This document shows, in pieces, positions 16,368 through 27,595 of a stretch of 64,000 nt of DNA. Under the pieces are notes generated by a model, which was not told the DNA's origin, searched no databases, and saw only the letters and a program-made list of their open reading frames with translations. Position 1 is the first letter of the stretch. Every line of letters begins with the position of its first letter. Position numbers and translations under genes: made by a program. Location of the stretch: NCBI RefSeq assembly GCF_000876015.1, contig NZ_BBQM01000012.1, positions 372,001 through 436,000 on the forward strand, read 5' to 3'. This DNA is from Cupriavidus basilensis (lineage in GTDB: Bacteria > Pseudomonadota > Gammaproteobacteria > Burkholderiales > Burkholderiaceae).

Positions 16368-16384
16368 CCGGAGGAACTGCTATA
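16349..16384 (+). repeat. 18-bp tandem duplication over a stop codon
   Basis: CCGGAGGAACTGCTGTAG is followed directly by CCGGAGGAACTGCTATAG, differing at one base. The first copy encodes the C-terminal PEELL and stop of the phospholipase gene; the second is a non-coding copy, in frame behind the stop. It looks like replication slippage. Confidence 0.85.
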
Positions 16385-16437
16385 GCCGGAAGCGCCGCCG
16401 CGGTCCGGGGAACCGCTGCCAGGCCGCGGCAACAACG

Positions 16438-16468
16438 CAAGAAGCCGGCGCGATGCGCCGGCTTCTTG
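16438..16468. terminator. Strong hairpin, bidirectional terminator candidate
   Basis: A perfect 14-bp stem (16438-16451 with 16455-16468) around a three-base loop lies between the convergent phospholipase and entericidin genes. T-runs are short on both sides, so termination may be partly rho-assisted. Confidence 0.65.
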
Positions 16469-16504
16469 CCGCCGGGTGCCCGTGCGGGCGCCCGCGCGTC
16501 CGGC

Positions 16505-16636
16505 TTACTTGCTGCGGTCGGCAGCGCCTTCGAGCTTCTGGCCACCCTTCTGGATGTCCTGGCCGAGGCCTGCCATCGTATTGCAGCCCGCCAGCAGGGT
16601 GGCAAGCAGAACGCAGAAGATCCATCCTTTTTTCAC
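16505..16636 (-). CDS. Entericidin A/B-family small lipoprotein
   Basis: A 43-residue protein too short for most gene finders. A GTG start at 16636 is preceded by AAAAGGAG. It opens VKKGWIFCVLLATLLAGC: a short signal peptide with a perfect lipobox LAGC, so mature lipoprotein starts at Cys18, followed by NTMAGLGQDIQKGGQKLEGA, the standard entericidin body with amphipathic helix. Entericidins are small membrane lipoproteins linked to stress and stationary phase in E. coli; role here not proven. Confidence 0.9.
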   Translation of the reverse strand: MKKGWIFCVLLATLLAGCNTMAGLGQDIQKGGQKLEGAADRSK

Positions 16637-16763
16637 GCCAGACTCCTTTTGGTCGATTTGTCCGCCGCAATTTTACCGTTGTTGGCGCACTTCATTGGGG
16701 TACCCGGCACGGCATTTTGTAACTTTTTCACGGTGCGCCGCCGCGCTGCCGCGAGGCCGCGGC

Positions 16764-18107
16764 CTATGGCTGCGCCAGCAGCTCGCGCACTCGCGCGCGG
16801 ATGGCCGCATGCGTCTGCGCCAGCCAGTGCGCGGGGAAGGGCTGCGCGAGCAGGTAGCCCTGCACGCTGCCGCACCCCAGGCGGCGCGCCCCGGCCAGCT
16901 GCCCGCGCGTCTCGATGCCCCTGGCGCAGACCGCCAGGCCCAGTTGCCCGGCCAGTTCGCAGGCGGCCCGCATGTGCGCCGCGGCGGTGTCCTCGCGTCC
17001 GGGCCGGCCAGCGCCGCCGGGGGCGCGCGCATCGAGCATCAGCAGGTCCGGCCGCAGGCGTTCCAGGGCCGCGTGCAAGGGCTCGCCGCCCGGCGCGCCG
17101 GCGCGATCGCACAGCGCGATGCGCAGGCCGGCGTCGCGCAGCGCGGCGAGCCTGCCGGCGGCCGCGCGGTCGCCCGCCGGCACGGCCGCCGCGGGGATTT
17201 CCAGGCGGACCCGGGCGGGGTCGAGCCGCAGGCGCTCCAGCGCGCGCAGCAGCGTGCTGGTCAGCGGCGGGTCGTGCAACTGCGCGCCGGAAACCGGGAA
17301 ACTCAGCTCGAACGGCTCGGCGATGCCGGGGCTGGCCAGCAGCGGCAGCGCGCTCTCCATCAGCCAGCGTGCCACGTCGCCGATCAGGCCCCGCGATTCC
17401 AGCGCGGGCAGGAAGTCCTGCGGCGCCACGCGCCCGAACTCGGGGTTCTGCCAGCGCAGCCTGACCGTGTAGCCGGCGATCTCGCCGCCGGCCAGCATGG
17501 CCCGCGGCTGCAGGTTCAGCGTGAGCTGGCCGCGCGCCAGCGCGTGCGGCAATGCCGCCAGGACCGGCGAGGAGAGCGGGGACGGCGCCGTGCCGTCGGC
17601 GCCGGCAATGCCGTCGCCGCCGCGCTTGCGCACGCGCAGCATGGCGTCGCAGGCCTGGCGCACGGTGCGTTCGGCGGGCTGGGCGGGGTCGTCCGGCGCG
17701 ACGCCGATGCTGGACGACAGGAACAGCTCGAAGCCGTCCTGCCGGAACGGCCGGGCGAGCGCGCCGGCCACGGCGCGCGCCAGGCGCAGCGCGGCCTCGC
17801 GCGCGTCGGCGGCCCGCGGCGGCAGCGCCGCGATGGCGCCGATCTCCGCGTCGCCGAACCAGGCCAGGTCGGCGCCGCGGGCCAGCGCCGCGACGCGCGC
17901 GGCCGCCTGCGCGCGCAGGCCGGCGGCCAGGCCGGGGCCCAGCGTCTCGCTGGCGTGGCTGAAGCGGTCCAGGTGGATGACCAGCACCGCCAGGCCGGGC
18001 GCCGCGCCCGGCCGTTGCCGGCGCGCGGCCAGCAGGGCGGCGAAATCGCCGGTGTCGGGCAGGTCCGCTTCCGGCTTGCCGACGATGCCGTCTGCGTCTG
18101 GGTGCAT
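16764..18107 (-). CDS. Degenerate GGDEF/EAL-domain protein
   Basis: A 447-residue protein with the order of a diguanylate cyclase/phosphodiesterase but without the catalytic residues. In the N-terminal half the signature loop reads WFGDAEIGAI in place of GG(D/E)EF, although FLSSSIGVAPDD and the flanking helices are typical. In the C-terminal half LQPRAMLAGGEIAGYTVRLRWQNP replaces the EAL glutamate context, while later motifs such as ELAGQLGLAVCARGIET and GCGSVQGYLLAQPFP are preserved. No signal or membrane segment. It probably cannot make or cut c-di-GMP, and may act as a c-di-GMP sensor or protein-binding module. Confidence 0.85.
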   Translation of the reverse strand: MHPDADGIVGKPEADLPDTGDFAALLAARRQRPGAAPGLAVLVIHLDRFSHASETLGPGLAAGLRAQAAARVAALARGADLAWFGDAEIGAIAALPPRAADAREAALRLARAVAGALARPFRQDGFELFLSSSIGVAPDDPAQPAERTVRQACDAMLRVRKRGGDGIAGADGTAPSPLSSPVLAALPHALARGQLTLNLQPRAMLAGGEIAGYTVRLRWQNPEFGRVAPQDFLPALESRGLIGDVARWLMESALPLLASPGIAEPFELSFPVSGAQLHDPPLTSTLLRALERLRLDPARVRLEIPAAAVPAGDRAAAGRLAALRDAGLRIALCDRAGAPGGEPLHAALERLRPDLLMLDARAPGGAGRPGREDTAAAHMRAACELAGQLGLAVCARGIETRGQLAGARRLGCGSVQGYLLAQPFPAHWLAQTHAAIRARVRELLAQP

Positions 18108-18351
18108 GGGAGGGGTGTTGGTGGATCATGCCGCCGCGCCGCACTTGGCTCGGCATAACGAAGATCATACGGCAGGGCGGGCGCGGCCCGAAGCGCGGCG
18201 GATGCCGGGATCGTGCGCTGGCGCGCGGACTTGACGGCGATCAAGTCTCGCCGGCGGCGCCCCACGGTGGTGCGGAGCGGGCCGGCGAATGCGGGAGGGG
18301 ATGCGGAAGGGGCAAGAGGAACGGAGGGCGGGCGCCATGCCCGCCGCGCGG

Positions 18352-19665
18352 TCAGCCGGTGGTCTCGGCGTCGGCGCCGTCCTCGGGCGGCACCACGGAG
18401 GCCAGCACCTTGTCGATGCGCTTGCCGTCCATGTCGACGATCTCGTACTTCCAGTCGCCCCAGCGCACGGTGTCGCCGGTCTGCGGCAGCCGGCCCAGCA
18501 GCAGCAGCAGCATGCCGGACAGCGTGTGGTAGCGCTCCTTGTCCTCTTCCGGCACGTGGCGCAGGACGAGGCGGTCCTTGAGCTCGGGAATCGGGATCAG
18601 GCCGTCGAGCAGCCAGGAGCCGTCCTCGCGCTGCACCGCCCATTCCTCGCCGGCGCTGTCGGGCTTGAACTCGCCGGTGATGGCCTCGATCAGGTCCTGC
18701 AGCGTCACCAGGCCCAGCACTTCGCCGTACTCGTCGATGACGAAGGCCATCTGCCCGCCCGAGGCGCGGAAGTTCTCCAGCAGCTCCATGCCGGTCACGC
18801 TCTCCGGCACGAACACCGGCGCCTGCAGCACCGCGGTCAGGTCGGTGGGCTCGCCGCGCAGGCGGCGCGCCAGCAACTGGCGGGCGCTGACCACGCCCAG
18901 CATGTCGTGCATGCCGCCGCGCACCACCGGGAAGCGCGAGTGGTCGGACTCCTCGATGCGGCGCAGGTTTTCTTCCAGCGGCACTTCCACGTCCAGGCAC
19001 ACCACGTCGCCGCGCGGCACCATCAGCGAGGTGAGCTGGCGGTCGTCGAGGCGGAACACGTTGCGCACCATCGTGTGCTCGTTCTGCTCGATGACGCCAG
19101 CCTCCGAGCCTTCGACCAGCAGCGCGTGGATTTCTTCCTCGGTCACGGCCGGGCCGCGGCCGCTCGTCACGCCGAGCAGGCGCAGCACCAGGCGCGTCGA
19201 GCTGGACAGCAGCTTGACGAACGGCGTGGAAGCCACCGCCAGGAACGAGATCGGGCGCGCCACCAGGCGCGCGATGCTTTCGGGTGCCATCTGGCCGAGC
19301 CGCTTGGGCACCAGCTCGCCGAGCACGATGGAAAAGTAGGTCAGGCCGGCCACCACGATGGCGGTCGCCACGTAGCCGGCGGTGACGGTCTGCATGCCAA
19401 AGCCCTGCAGCCAGACGCCGAGCGGCTGGGCCAGCGTGGATTCGCCGACCACGCCGTTGAGCACGCCGATCGAGGTGATGCCGATCTGCACGGTGGAGAG
19501 GAAGCGGGTGGGATCTTCGCCCAGCTTGATCGCCTCGATGGCGCCGCGGTCGCCTTCCTCGATCCGTTTTTGCAGACGAGCCTTGCGGGCCGTCACCAGC
19601 GCGATTTCCGACATGGCGAACAGTCCGTTGAGCAAAATCAGCGCCAGTAATATGGCAATTTCCAT
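18352..19665 (-). CDS. HlyC/CorC (CNNM) family transporter protein
   Basis: A 437-residue membrane protein. The N-terminal CNNM/DUF21 domain (residues 1-200) has three to four membrane helices, with ILLNGLFAMSEIALVTARKARLQ at the start. Two CBS motifs follow (VCLDVEVPLEENLRRI, FRASGGQMAFVIDEYGEVLG) and a C-terminal CorC_HlyC domain (LDGLIPIPELKDRL, GDWKYEIVDMDGKRIDKV). The family is linked to Mg/Co efflux. I start at ATG 19665, where the first membrane helix begins. Confidence 0.9.
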   Translation of the reverse strand: MEIAILLALILLNGLFAMSEIALVTARKARLQKRIEEGDRGAIEAIKLGEDPTRFLSTVQIGITSIGVLNGVVGESTLAQPLGVWLQGFGMQTVTAGYVATAIVVAGLTYFSIVLGELVPKRLGQMAPESIARLVARPISFLAVASTPFVKLLSSSTRLVLRLLGVTSGRGPAVTEEEIHALLVEGSEAGVIEQNEHTMVRNVFRLDDRQLTSLMVPRGDVVCLDVEVPLEENLRRIEESDHSRFPVVRGGMHDMLGVVSARQLLARRLRGEPTDLTAVLQAPVFVPESVTGMELLENFRASGGQMAFVIDEYGEVLGLVTLQDLIEAITGEFKPDSAGEEWAVQREDGSWLLDGLIPIPELKDRLVLRHVPEEDKERYHTLSGMLLLLLGRLPQTGDTVRWGDWKYEIVDMDGKRIDKVLASVVPPEDGADAETTG

Positions 19666-20064
19666 CAGGGTGCGCGCCCTGTGCGCGCAGGAGTTATCGA
19701 GGGCCAAAGCATAACATTGCTATGTGTCGGAACCGTTCCCGGCAAGCGCGCGCCGGCGCCGGACGTGCCGTTCCGGTCGCCTGGCCACCTCCCGTGCCAT
19801 CTCTTCCTCCACCTCTCCCGCCGCCGCGCCACAGCGCGAAAACCGGACGGTGGCGCCGTTCGAAATCGCGACGTCCGCTACGCGGGCGCCCTCGCCGCCA
19901 CCCGGCGGCTGCGCGCCAACCCGTTGATGCAAAAGACAATTCACCGCCTTCCGTGCGCTGGCACAGCGGTTGCGAAGAGAAGCCGGGCCCCGCGACGCGG
20001 CGAGCCTGGCAACGGCGCTGCCCGGCAGCCGCCGTGAACGCAATCACTGGAAGGAGACATGGAT
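19666..20064. other. Upstream region of the acetone carboxylase operon
   Basis: About 390 bases without a convincing gene. The right part holds a sigma-54 promoter at 19959-19973; the rest would be expected to carry activator sites, but I could not identify a clear repeated enhancer motif in it. Confidence 0.5.
19959..19973 (+). promoter_or_regulatory. Sigma-54 promoter of acxABC
   Basis: TGGCAC, five bases, TTGC: an essentially consensus -24/-12 element with GG and GC exactly ten bases apart. It lies about 90 bases upstream of acxA. A sigma-54 activator gene follows the operon, which agrees with known control of acetone carboxylase. Confidence 0.85.
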
Positions 20065-22221
20065 ATGGAAGTGCAATCGCAAGTCCAGGTGATGGGCATC
20101 GATGCCGGCGGCACGATGACCGACACCTTCTTTGTGCGCTCCGATGGCCGTTTCGTCGTGGGCAAGGCGCAAAGCAACCCCGAGGACGAATCGCTGGCCA
20201 TCTTCAATTCGTCCGAGGACGCGCTGGCGCACTGGCAGCGCGGCGTCGACGACGTCTATCCCGAGCTGCTGACCTGCGTGTATTCGGGCACCGCGATGCT
20301 CAACCGCGTGGTGCAGCGCAAGGGGCTCGACGTGGGCCTGATGGTCAACAAGGGCTTCGAGCACGTCCACTCGATGGGCCGCGCGATCCAGAGCTACCTC
20401 GGCTACGCGCTGGAAGAGCGCATCCACCTCAACACCCACCGCTACGACGAGCCGCTGGTGCCGCTGTCGCGCACGCGCGGCGTGACCGAGCGCACCGACG
20501 TGCAGGGCGAGATCGTGATCCCGCTGCGCGAGCACGAGACGCGCCAGGCCACGCGCGAGCTGGTGGCGGCCGGCTCCAGGGCCATCGTGATCTGCTTCCT
20601 CCAGTCGCACAAGAACGGCACCAGCGAGCAGCAGGCGCGCGACATCGTGCGCGACGAGCTCAAGAAGCTCGGCGCCGACATCCCGGTGTTCGCCTCGGTG
20701 GACTACTATCCGCAGCGCAAGGAAAGCCACCGCATGAACACCACGGTGCTCGAAGCCTACGCGGCCGAGCCCTCGCGCCAGACCCTCAAGAAGGTCAGCG
20801 ACCGTTTCCGCAAGCACGGCGCCAAGTTCGACCTGCGCGTGATGGCCACCCACGGCGGCACCATCAGCTGGAAGGCCAAGGAACTGGCGCGCACCATCGT
20901 CTCCGGCCCGATCGGCGGCGTGATCGGCTCGCGCCTGCTGGGCGAGACGCTGGGCTACGACAACATCGCCTGCTCCGACATCGGCGGTACCTCGTTCGAC
21001 ATGGCGCTCATCACCAAGGGCAACTTCGCCATCGCCGCCGACCCCGACATGGCGCGGCTGGTGCTGTCGCTGCCGCTGGTGACGATGGATTCCGTGGGCG
21101 CGGGCGCGGGCAGCTTCGTGCGGCTCGACCCGTACAGCGGCGCCATCAAGCTGGGGCCGGACAGCGCCGGCTACCGGGTCGGCACCTGCTGGCCCGAGAG
21201 CGGGCTGGACACGGTCTCGGTGTCCGATTGCCACGTGGTGCTCGGCTACCTCAATCCCGACAACTTCCTCGGCGGCGCCATCAAGCTCGACGTGGCGCGC
21301 GCGCGCCGGCACATCAAGGATCAGATCGCCGACCCGCTGGGCCTGTCGGTGGAGGACGCCGCCGCCGGCGTGATCGAGCTGCTCGACCTGCAGCTGCGCG
21401 AGTACCTGCGCTCCAACGTCAGCGCCAAGGGCTACAACCCGACCGAGTTCGTCTGCTTCTCTTACGGCGGCGCGGGGCCGGTCCATACCTACGGCTATAC
21501 CGAAGGGCTGGGCTTCAAGGACGTGATCGTGCCGGCCTGGGCCGCGGGCTTCTCGGCGTTCGGCTGCGCCTGCGCGGACTTCGAGTACCGCTACGACAAG
21601 AGCGTCGACCTGGCGCTGCCGCAGGGCGCGGCCGAGGCCGACAAGGCGCAGGCCGCGCAGACCATCCAGCAGGCCTGGTCGGACCTGGCCGCCAAGGTGA
21701 TCGAGGAATTCCGCATCAACGGCTTCAAGCCCGAGGACGTGATCCTGCGCCCCGGCTACCGCATGCAGTACATGGGCCAGCTCAACGACCTGGAGATCGA
21801 CTCGCCGATCCCCAGCGCGGCCGGCGCCGCCGACTGGGACCGCATCGTCGATGCCTTCGAGCAGACCTACGGCCGCGTGTACGCCAGCTCGGCGCGCTCG
21901 CCCGAACTGGGCTTCTCGGTGACGGGCGCGATCATGCGCGGCATGGTGCTGACGCAGAAGCCGGTGCTGCCCGAAGACCCCGACGGCGGCCCCACGCCGC
22001 CGGCCGCGGCCCGCATCGGCACGCGCCCGCTCTACCGCCAGAAGCGGTGGCACGACGCGGTGCTGTGGAAGATGGAGGCGCTGCAGCCGGGCAACACCAT
22101 CACCGGGCCGGCCATCATCGAGTCCGACGCCACCACCTTCGTGGTGCCGGAGGGCTTCGCCACCACGCTCGACAAGCATCGCCTGTTCCACCTCAAGGAA
22201 GTGAACAAGGCAGCGAAATAA
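20065..22221 (+). CDS. acxA: Acetone carboxylase beta subunit
   Basis: Subunit of the ATP-dependent enzyme that carboxylates acetone to acetoacetate, using bicarbonate; cytoplasmic hexamer with AcxB and AcxC. About 718 residues of the hydantoinase/oxoprolinase A family. MGIDAGGTMTDTFF is the N-terminal ATPase phosphate loop, and ACSDIGGTSFDMALI and FSYGGAGPVHTYG are further ASKHA-type nucleotide motifs. The ATG at 20065 has GGAG eight bases upstream; ATG 20059 (only two bases from GGAG) is the alternative. Order and sizes (718, 774, 168) match acxABC of Xanthobacter-type operons. Distinguished from hydantoinase by the small third subunit and the sigma-54 activator next door. Confidence 0.93.
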   Translation: MEVQSQVQVMGIDAGGTMTDTFFVRSDGRFVVGKAQSNPEDESLAIFNSSEDALAHWQRGVDDVYPELLTCVYSGTAMLNRVVQRKGLDVGLMVNKGFEHVHSMGRAIQSYLGYALEERIHLNTHRYDEPLVPLSRTRGVTERTDVQGEIVIPLREHETRQATRELVAAGSRAIVICFLQSHKNGTSEQQARDIVRDELKKLGADIPVFASVDYYPQRKESHRMNTTVLEAYAAEPSRQTLKKVSDRFRKHGAKFDLRVMATHGGTISWKAKELARTIVSGPIGGVIGSRLLGETLGYDNIACSDIGGTSFDMALITKGNFAIAADPDMARLVLSLPLVTMDSVGAGAGSFVRLDPYSGAIKLGPDSAGYRVGTCWPESGLDTVSVSDCHVVLGYLNPDNFLGGAIKLDVARARRHIKDQIADPLGLSVEDAAAGVIELLDLQLREYLRSNVSAKGYNPTEFVCFSYGGAGPVHTYGYTEGLGFKDVIVPAWAAGFSAFGCACADFEYRYDKSVDLALPQGAAEADKAQAAQTIQQAWSDLAAKVIEEFRINGFKPEDVILRPGYRMQYMGQLNDLEIDSPIPSAAGAADWDRIVDAFEQTYGRVYASSARSPELGFSVTGAIMRGMVLTQKPVLPEDPDGGPTPPAAARIGTRPLYRQKRWHDAVLWKMEALQPGNTITGPAIIESDATTFVVPEGFATTLDKHRLFHLKEVNKAAK

Positions 22222-22234
22222 CAGGAGACACGCC

Positions 22235-24559
22235 ATGAACATGATGTCCAGCAAGGAAGTCGGCCTGGCCGACCTGCTCAAGACCGGCCAGACGCTCAAG
22301 GAATTCCGCGACGCGATACTCGAGCGCACCGCGCAGACCGGCCACTACAACGGGCTCACGCGCCTGGCCTTCCGCGAGCGCGACCCGATCCGCTACGAAA
22401 AGCTGTTCTCCAAGCTGCGCGGCGGCCTGGTGCATGCGCGCGAAACCGCCAAGAAGATCGCCGCCAGCCCCATCGTCGAGCAGGAAGGCGAGCTCTGCTT
22501 CACGCTCTACAACGCCGCCGGCGACTGCGTGCTGACCTCGACCGGCATCATCATCCACGTCGGCACGATGGGCGCGGCGATCAAGTACATGATCGAGAAC
22601 AACTGGGAGGGCAATCCCGGCATCCATCCCGGCGACATGTTCACCAACAACGACTGCTCGATCGGCAACGTGCACCCGTGCGACATCGCCACCATCGTGC
22701 CGATCTTCTCGCACGGCAAGCTGGTGGGCTGGGTGGGCGGCGTGACCCACGTGATCGACACCGGCGCGGTCACGCCCGGCTCGATGTCGACCGGGCAGGT
22801 GCAGCGCTTCGGCGACGGCTACATGATCACCTGCCGCAAGACCGGCGTGAACGACACGCCGCTGCGCGACTGGCTGCACGAAAGCCAGCGCTCGGTGCGC
22901 ACACCGAAATACTGGATCCTCGACGAGCGCACCCGCATCGCCGGCTGCCACATGATCCGCGACCTGATCGAGGAAGTGATCGCCGACGAAGGGCTGGAAG
23001 CCTACGAGGAATTCGCCTACGAGGTGATCGAGGAAGGGCGGCGCGGCCTGCAGACCCGCATCAAGGCCATGACGCTGCCGGGCAAGTACCGCAAGGTGGC
23101 CTTCGTCGACGTGCCCTACAACCACCCGGACGTGCAGACCTCGTCGGCCTTCGCCAAGCTCGACTCGATCATGCACTCGCCAGTGGAGATGGAGATCCGC
23201 AAGGACGGCTCGTGGCGGCTGGACTTCGAGGGCGCGAGCCGCTGGGGCTGGCATTCGTACAACGCGCACCAGGTGGCCTTCACCAGCGGCATCTGGGTGA
23301 TGATGACCCAGACCCTGGTGCCGACCCAGCGCATCAACGACGGCGCCTACTTCGGCACGGAATTCCACCTGCCCAAGGGCACCTGGATGAACCCGGACGA
23401 CCGCCGCACCGGCCACGCCTACGCCTGGCACTTCCTGGTGTCCGGCTGGAGCGCGATGTGGCGCGGGCTGTCGCAGGCGTATTTCAGCCGCGGCTACCTG
23501 GAAGAGGTCAACGCCGGCAATGCCAACACTTCCAACTGGCTGCAGGGCGGCGGCATCAACCAGGAAGGCGAGATCCACGCGGTCAACAGCTTCGAGGCCT
23601 CGTCGTGCGGCACCGGCGCCTGCGCCATCAAGGACGGGCTGAACCACGCCGCGGCGATCTGGAACCCCGAAGGCGACATGGGCGACATCGAGATCTGGGA
23701 GATGGCCGAGCCGCTGCTCTACCTCGGGCGCAACGTCAAGGCCAACTCCGGCGGCTACGGCAAGTACCGCGGCGGCTGCGGCTTCGAGACCCTGCGCATG
23801 GTGTGGAAGGCGCAGGACTGGACCATGTTCTTCATGGGCAACGGCTACATGAACAGCGACTGGGGCCTGATGGGCGGCTACCCGGCCGCCACCGGCTACC
23901 GCTTCGAGGCGCACAAGACCGGCCTGAAGGAGCGCATCGCCGGCGGCGACAGCCTGCCGCTGGGCGGCGACGCCAACCCGGACCTGCCGGACTACGAGAA
24001 CCACCTCAATGCCGGCGCCGTCGTCAAGCGCGACCAGCAGTGCATGACCACCGAGGACTGCTACGACAACTACGACCTGTACCTGAACTACCTGCGCGGC
24101 GGCCCCGGTTTCGGCGATCCGCTCGACCGCGAGGTGGAGGCCATCGAGCGCGACCTGAACAGCGCCGTGCTGCTGCCCGAGTACGCGCAGAAGGTCTACG
24201 GCGCGGTGGCGACCAGGGACGGCAACGGCATCTGGAAGGTGGACGCCCGGCAGACCGCGCTGCAGCGCGTCGAGATCCGCAACCAGCGCCTGGCGCGCTC
24301 GCAGCCGACCCAGGAATGGATGAAGGGCGAGCGCGAGCGCATCCTGGTCAAGCATGCCTCGACCCAGGTGCAGCACATGTTCGCCACCAGCTTCGGCCTG
24401 TCGCAGAAGTTCGAGCAGCAGTTCCGCGCGTTCTGGGACCTGCCGGAATCATGGACCCTGACCGAGGACGAGCTCGACGTGCCGACCTACGGCTCCAAGT
24501 ACCGCATGGACCTGTCCAAGATGCCGGACGTCCATACCGTGGTGCTGGTCGAAGAGTAA
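22235..24559 (+). CDS. acxB: Acetone carboxylase alpha subunit
   Basis: A 774-residue HyuB/hydantoinase-B-family protein, the largest acetone carboxylase subunit and in known structures the Mn-containing one. Motifs include IVEQEGELCFTLYNAAGDC, HPGDMFTNNDCSIGNVH with HPCDIATIVPIF, and KANSGGYGKYRGGCGFE. Cluster position between the beta and gamma subunits fixes the assignment. AGGAGACAC precedes the ATG, 13 bases after acxA. Confidence 0.94.
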   Translation: MNMMSSKEVGLADLLKTGQTLKEFRDAILERTAQTGHYNGLTRLAFRERDPIRYEKLFSKLRGGLVHARETAKKIAASPIVEQEGELCFTLYNAAGDCVLTSTGIIIHVGTMGAAIKYMIENNWEGNPGIHPGDMFTNNDCSIGNVHPCDIATIVPIFSHGKLVGWVGGVTHVIDTGAVTPGSMSTGQVQRFGDGYMITCRKTGVNDTPLRDWLHESQRSVRTPKYWILDERTRIAGCHMIRDLIEEVIADEGLEAYEEFAYEVIEEGRRGLQTRIKAMTLPGKYRKVAFVDVPYNHPDVQTSSAFAKLDSIMHSPVEMEIRKDGSWRLDFEGASRWGWHSYNAHQVAFTSGIWVMMTQTLVPTQRINDGAYFGTEFHLPKGTWMNPDDRRTGHAYAWHFLVSGWSAMWRGLSQAYFSRGYLEEVNAGNANTSNWLQGGGINQEGEIHAVNSFEASSCGTGACAIKDGLNHAAAIWNPEGDMGDIEIWEMAEPLLYLGRNVKANSGGYGKYRGGCGFETLRMVWKAQDWTMFFMGNGYMNSDWGLMGGYPAATGYRFEAHKTGLKERIAGGDSLPLGGDANPDLPDYENHLNAGAVVKRDQQCMTTEDCYDNYDLYLNYLRGGPGFGDPLDREVEAIERDLNSAVLLPEYAQKVYGAVATRDGNGIWKVDARQTALQRVEIRNQRLARSQPTQEWMKGERERILVKHASTQVQHMFATSFGLSQKFEQQFRAFWDLPESWTLTEDELDVPTYGSKYRMDLSKMPDVHTVVLVEE

Positions 24560-24607
24560 GGCCGCCCCGGCACATCCAATCACGCAGGATTCAGGAGAAG
24601 ACGCAAG

Positions 24608-25114
24608 ATGTCTACCTATACCAGTGAACAGGTCAAGAACCTCGTCGACGGCAAGCTCGACTGGGACACCACGCTGCGCATGCTGTCCATGCCCAAGGAC
24701 GCGGAGCGCTTCAAGCTGTACGTCGAGGCGCTGCAGAAGAAGCTCGACTGGGACGACCGCATCGTGCTGCCGCTGGGCCCGCACATGTTCATCGTGCAAC
24801 AGGCCAAGACCCGCAAGTGGGTCACGCAGTGCGACTGCGGCCATGTGTTCTGCGACTACCGGGAGAACTGGAAGCTGCACGCCAACATCTACGTGCGCGA
24901 CACCGAGGAAGCCATGACCGAGGTCTATCCGCACCTGATGGCGCCGGACACCCAGTGGCAGGTCTACCGCGAGTACTACTGCCCGAAGTGCGGGACCATG
25001 CACGACGTGGAGGCGCCCACGCCGTGGTATCCGGTGATCCACGACTTCGAGCCGGACATCGAGGCTTTCTATACCGACTGGGTGAAGCTGCCGCTGCCGG
25101 AGCGCGCGGACTGA
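24608..25114 (+). CDS. acxC: Acetone carboxylase gamma subunit
   Basis: A 168-residue protein. Cys residues in QCDCGHVFCDYRENW and YYCPKCGTMHDVEAP form a zinc site typical of this subunit. WQVYREYYC and the acidic C-terminus (DWVKLPLPERAD) are also family-like. It closes the acxABC unit 48 bases after acxB. No independent enzymatic activity is known for the subunit; it completes the (alpha-beta-gamma)2 hexamer. Confidence 0.94.
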   Translation: MSTYTSEQVKNLVDGKLDWDTTLRMLSMPKDAERFKLYVEALQKKLDWDDRIVLPLGPHMFIVQQAKTRKWVTQCDCGHVFCDYRENWKLHANIYVRDTEEAMTEVYPHLMAPDTQWQVYREYYCPKCGTMHDVEAPTPWYPVIHDFEPDIEAFYTDWVKLPLPERAD

Positions 25115-25194
25115 CGCGCGCTCCGCTGCCGATGTAGTCCATCCTCCGCATCGGGCAACCGCATGTGGACAGGCCGCCGGTTTTGGCCGGTGGC

Positions 25195-25240
25195 CGGACG
25201 GCCGTTCGATTTTCGGACGGCCGTCCTGTTTTCGGACGGC
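25195..25240. repeat. Three repeats with exact 19-bp period
   Basis: CGGACGGCCGT starts at 25195 and 25214, and CGGACGGC at 25233; the copies are separated by T-rich spacers (TCGATTTT, CCTGTTTT). The core ACGGCCGT is self-complementary. Nineteen bases is close to two helical turns, so protein copies would align on one DNA face. The array lies 81 bases after acxC and about 280 before the activator gene. Confidence 0.75.
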
Positions 25241-25519
25241 GCCGCGCGGGCGGTCCGGCGCGCGCGCGCCGTGGCGCGGCGCCGGGCCGGTGGCGTGGAA
25301 TTTGCTCGCAGTCTGCGGGCAGGGATGGGCAAGTCCCGGCTGGCCCTGGTGGCGCTGCCGGGAGTAGCATGCGCAAAGCAGACGGCCAGGCAAGCGAAGG
25401 CGCAGACCAGGAACGCGGGCGCCAGTCCCGCGCAGGCAGAGCCAGAGAGCGAAAAAGAGCGAGCCGGCACACCGGCCATTCGTGATCCGCCACCGGCGGA
25501 CCCCGCAAGGAGACACGGC

Positions 25520-27532
<2,013 letters not shown>

Positions 27533-27595
27533 CAGGGGCGCGGGATTACCTCGAAGGTAATCGCCGCATGGCGCCGGCCGTGCTGTAATGCCGTC

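Noticed and set aside
20044..24376. Long minus-strand frames opposite acxA and acxB
   Set aside because: Shadows of the acetone carboxylase genes, which have clear motifs in their own frame.
20065..24559. Hydantoinase or 5-oxoprolinase instead of acetone carboxylase
   Set aside because: The third small Cys-rich subunit, the gene sizes and the sigma-54 activator fit acxABC; hydantoinases lack these.
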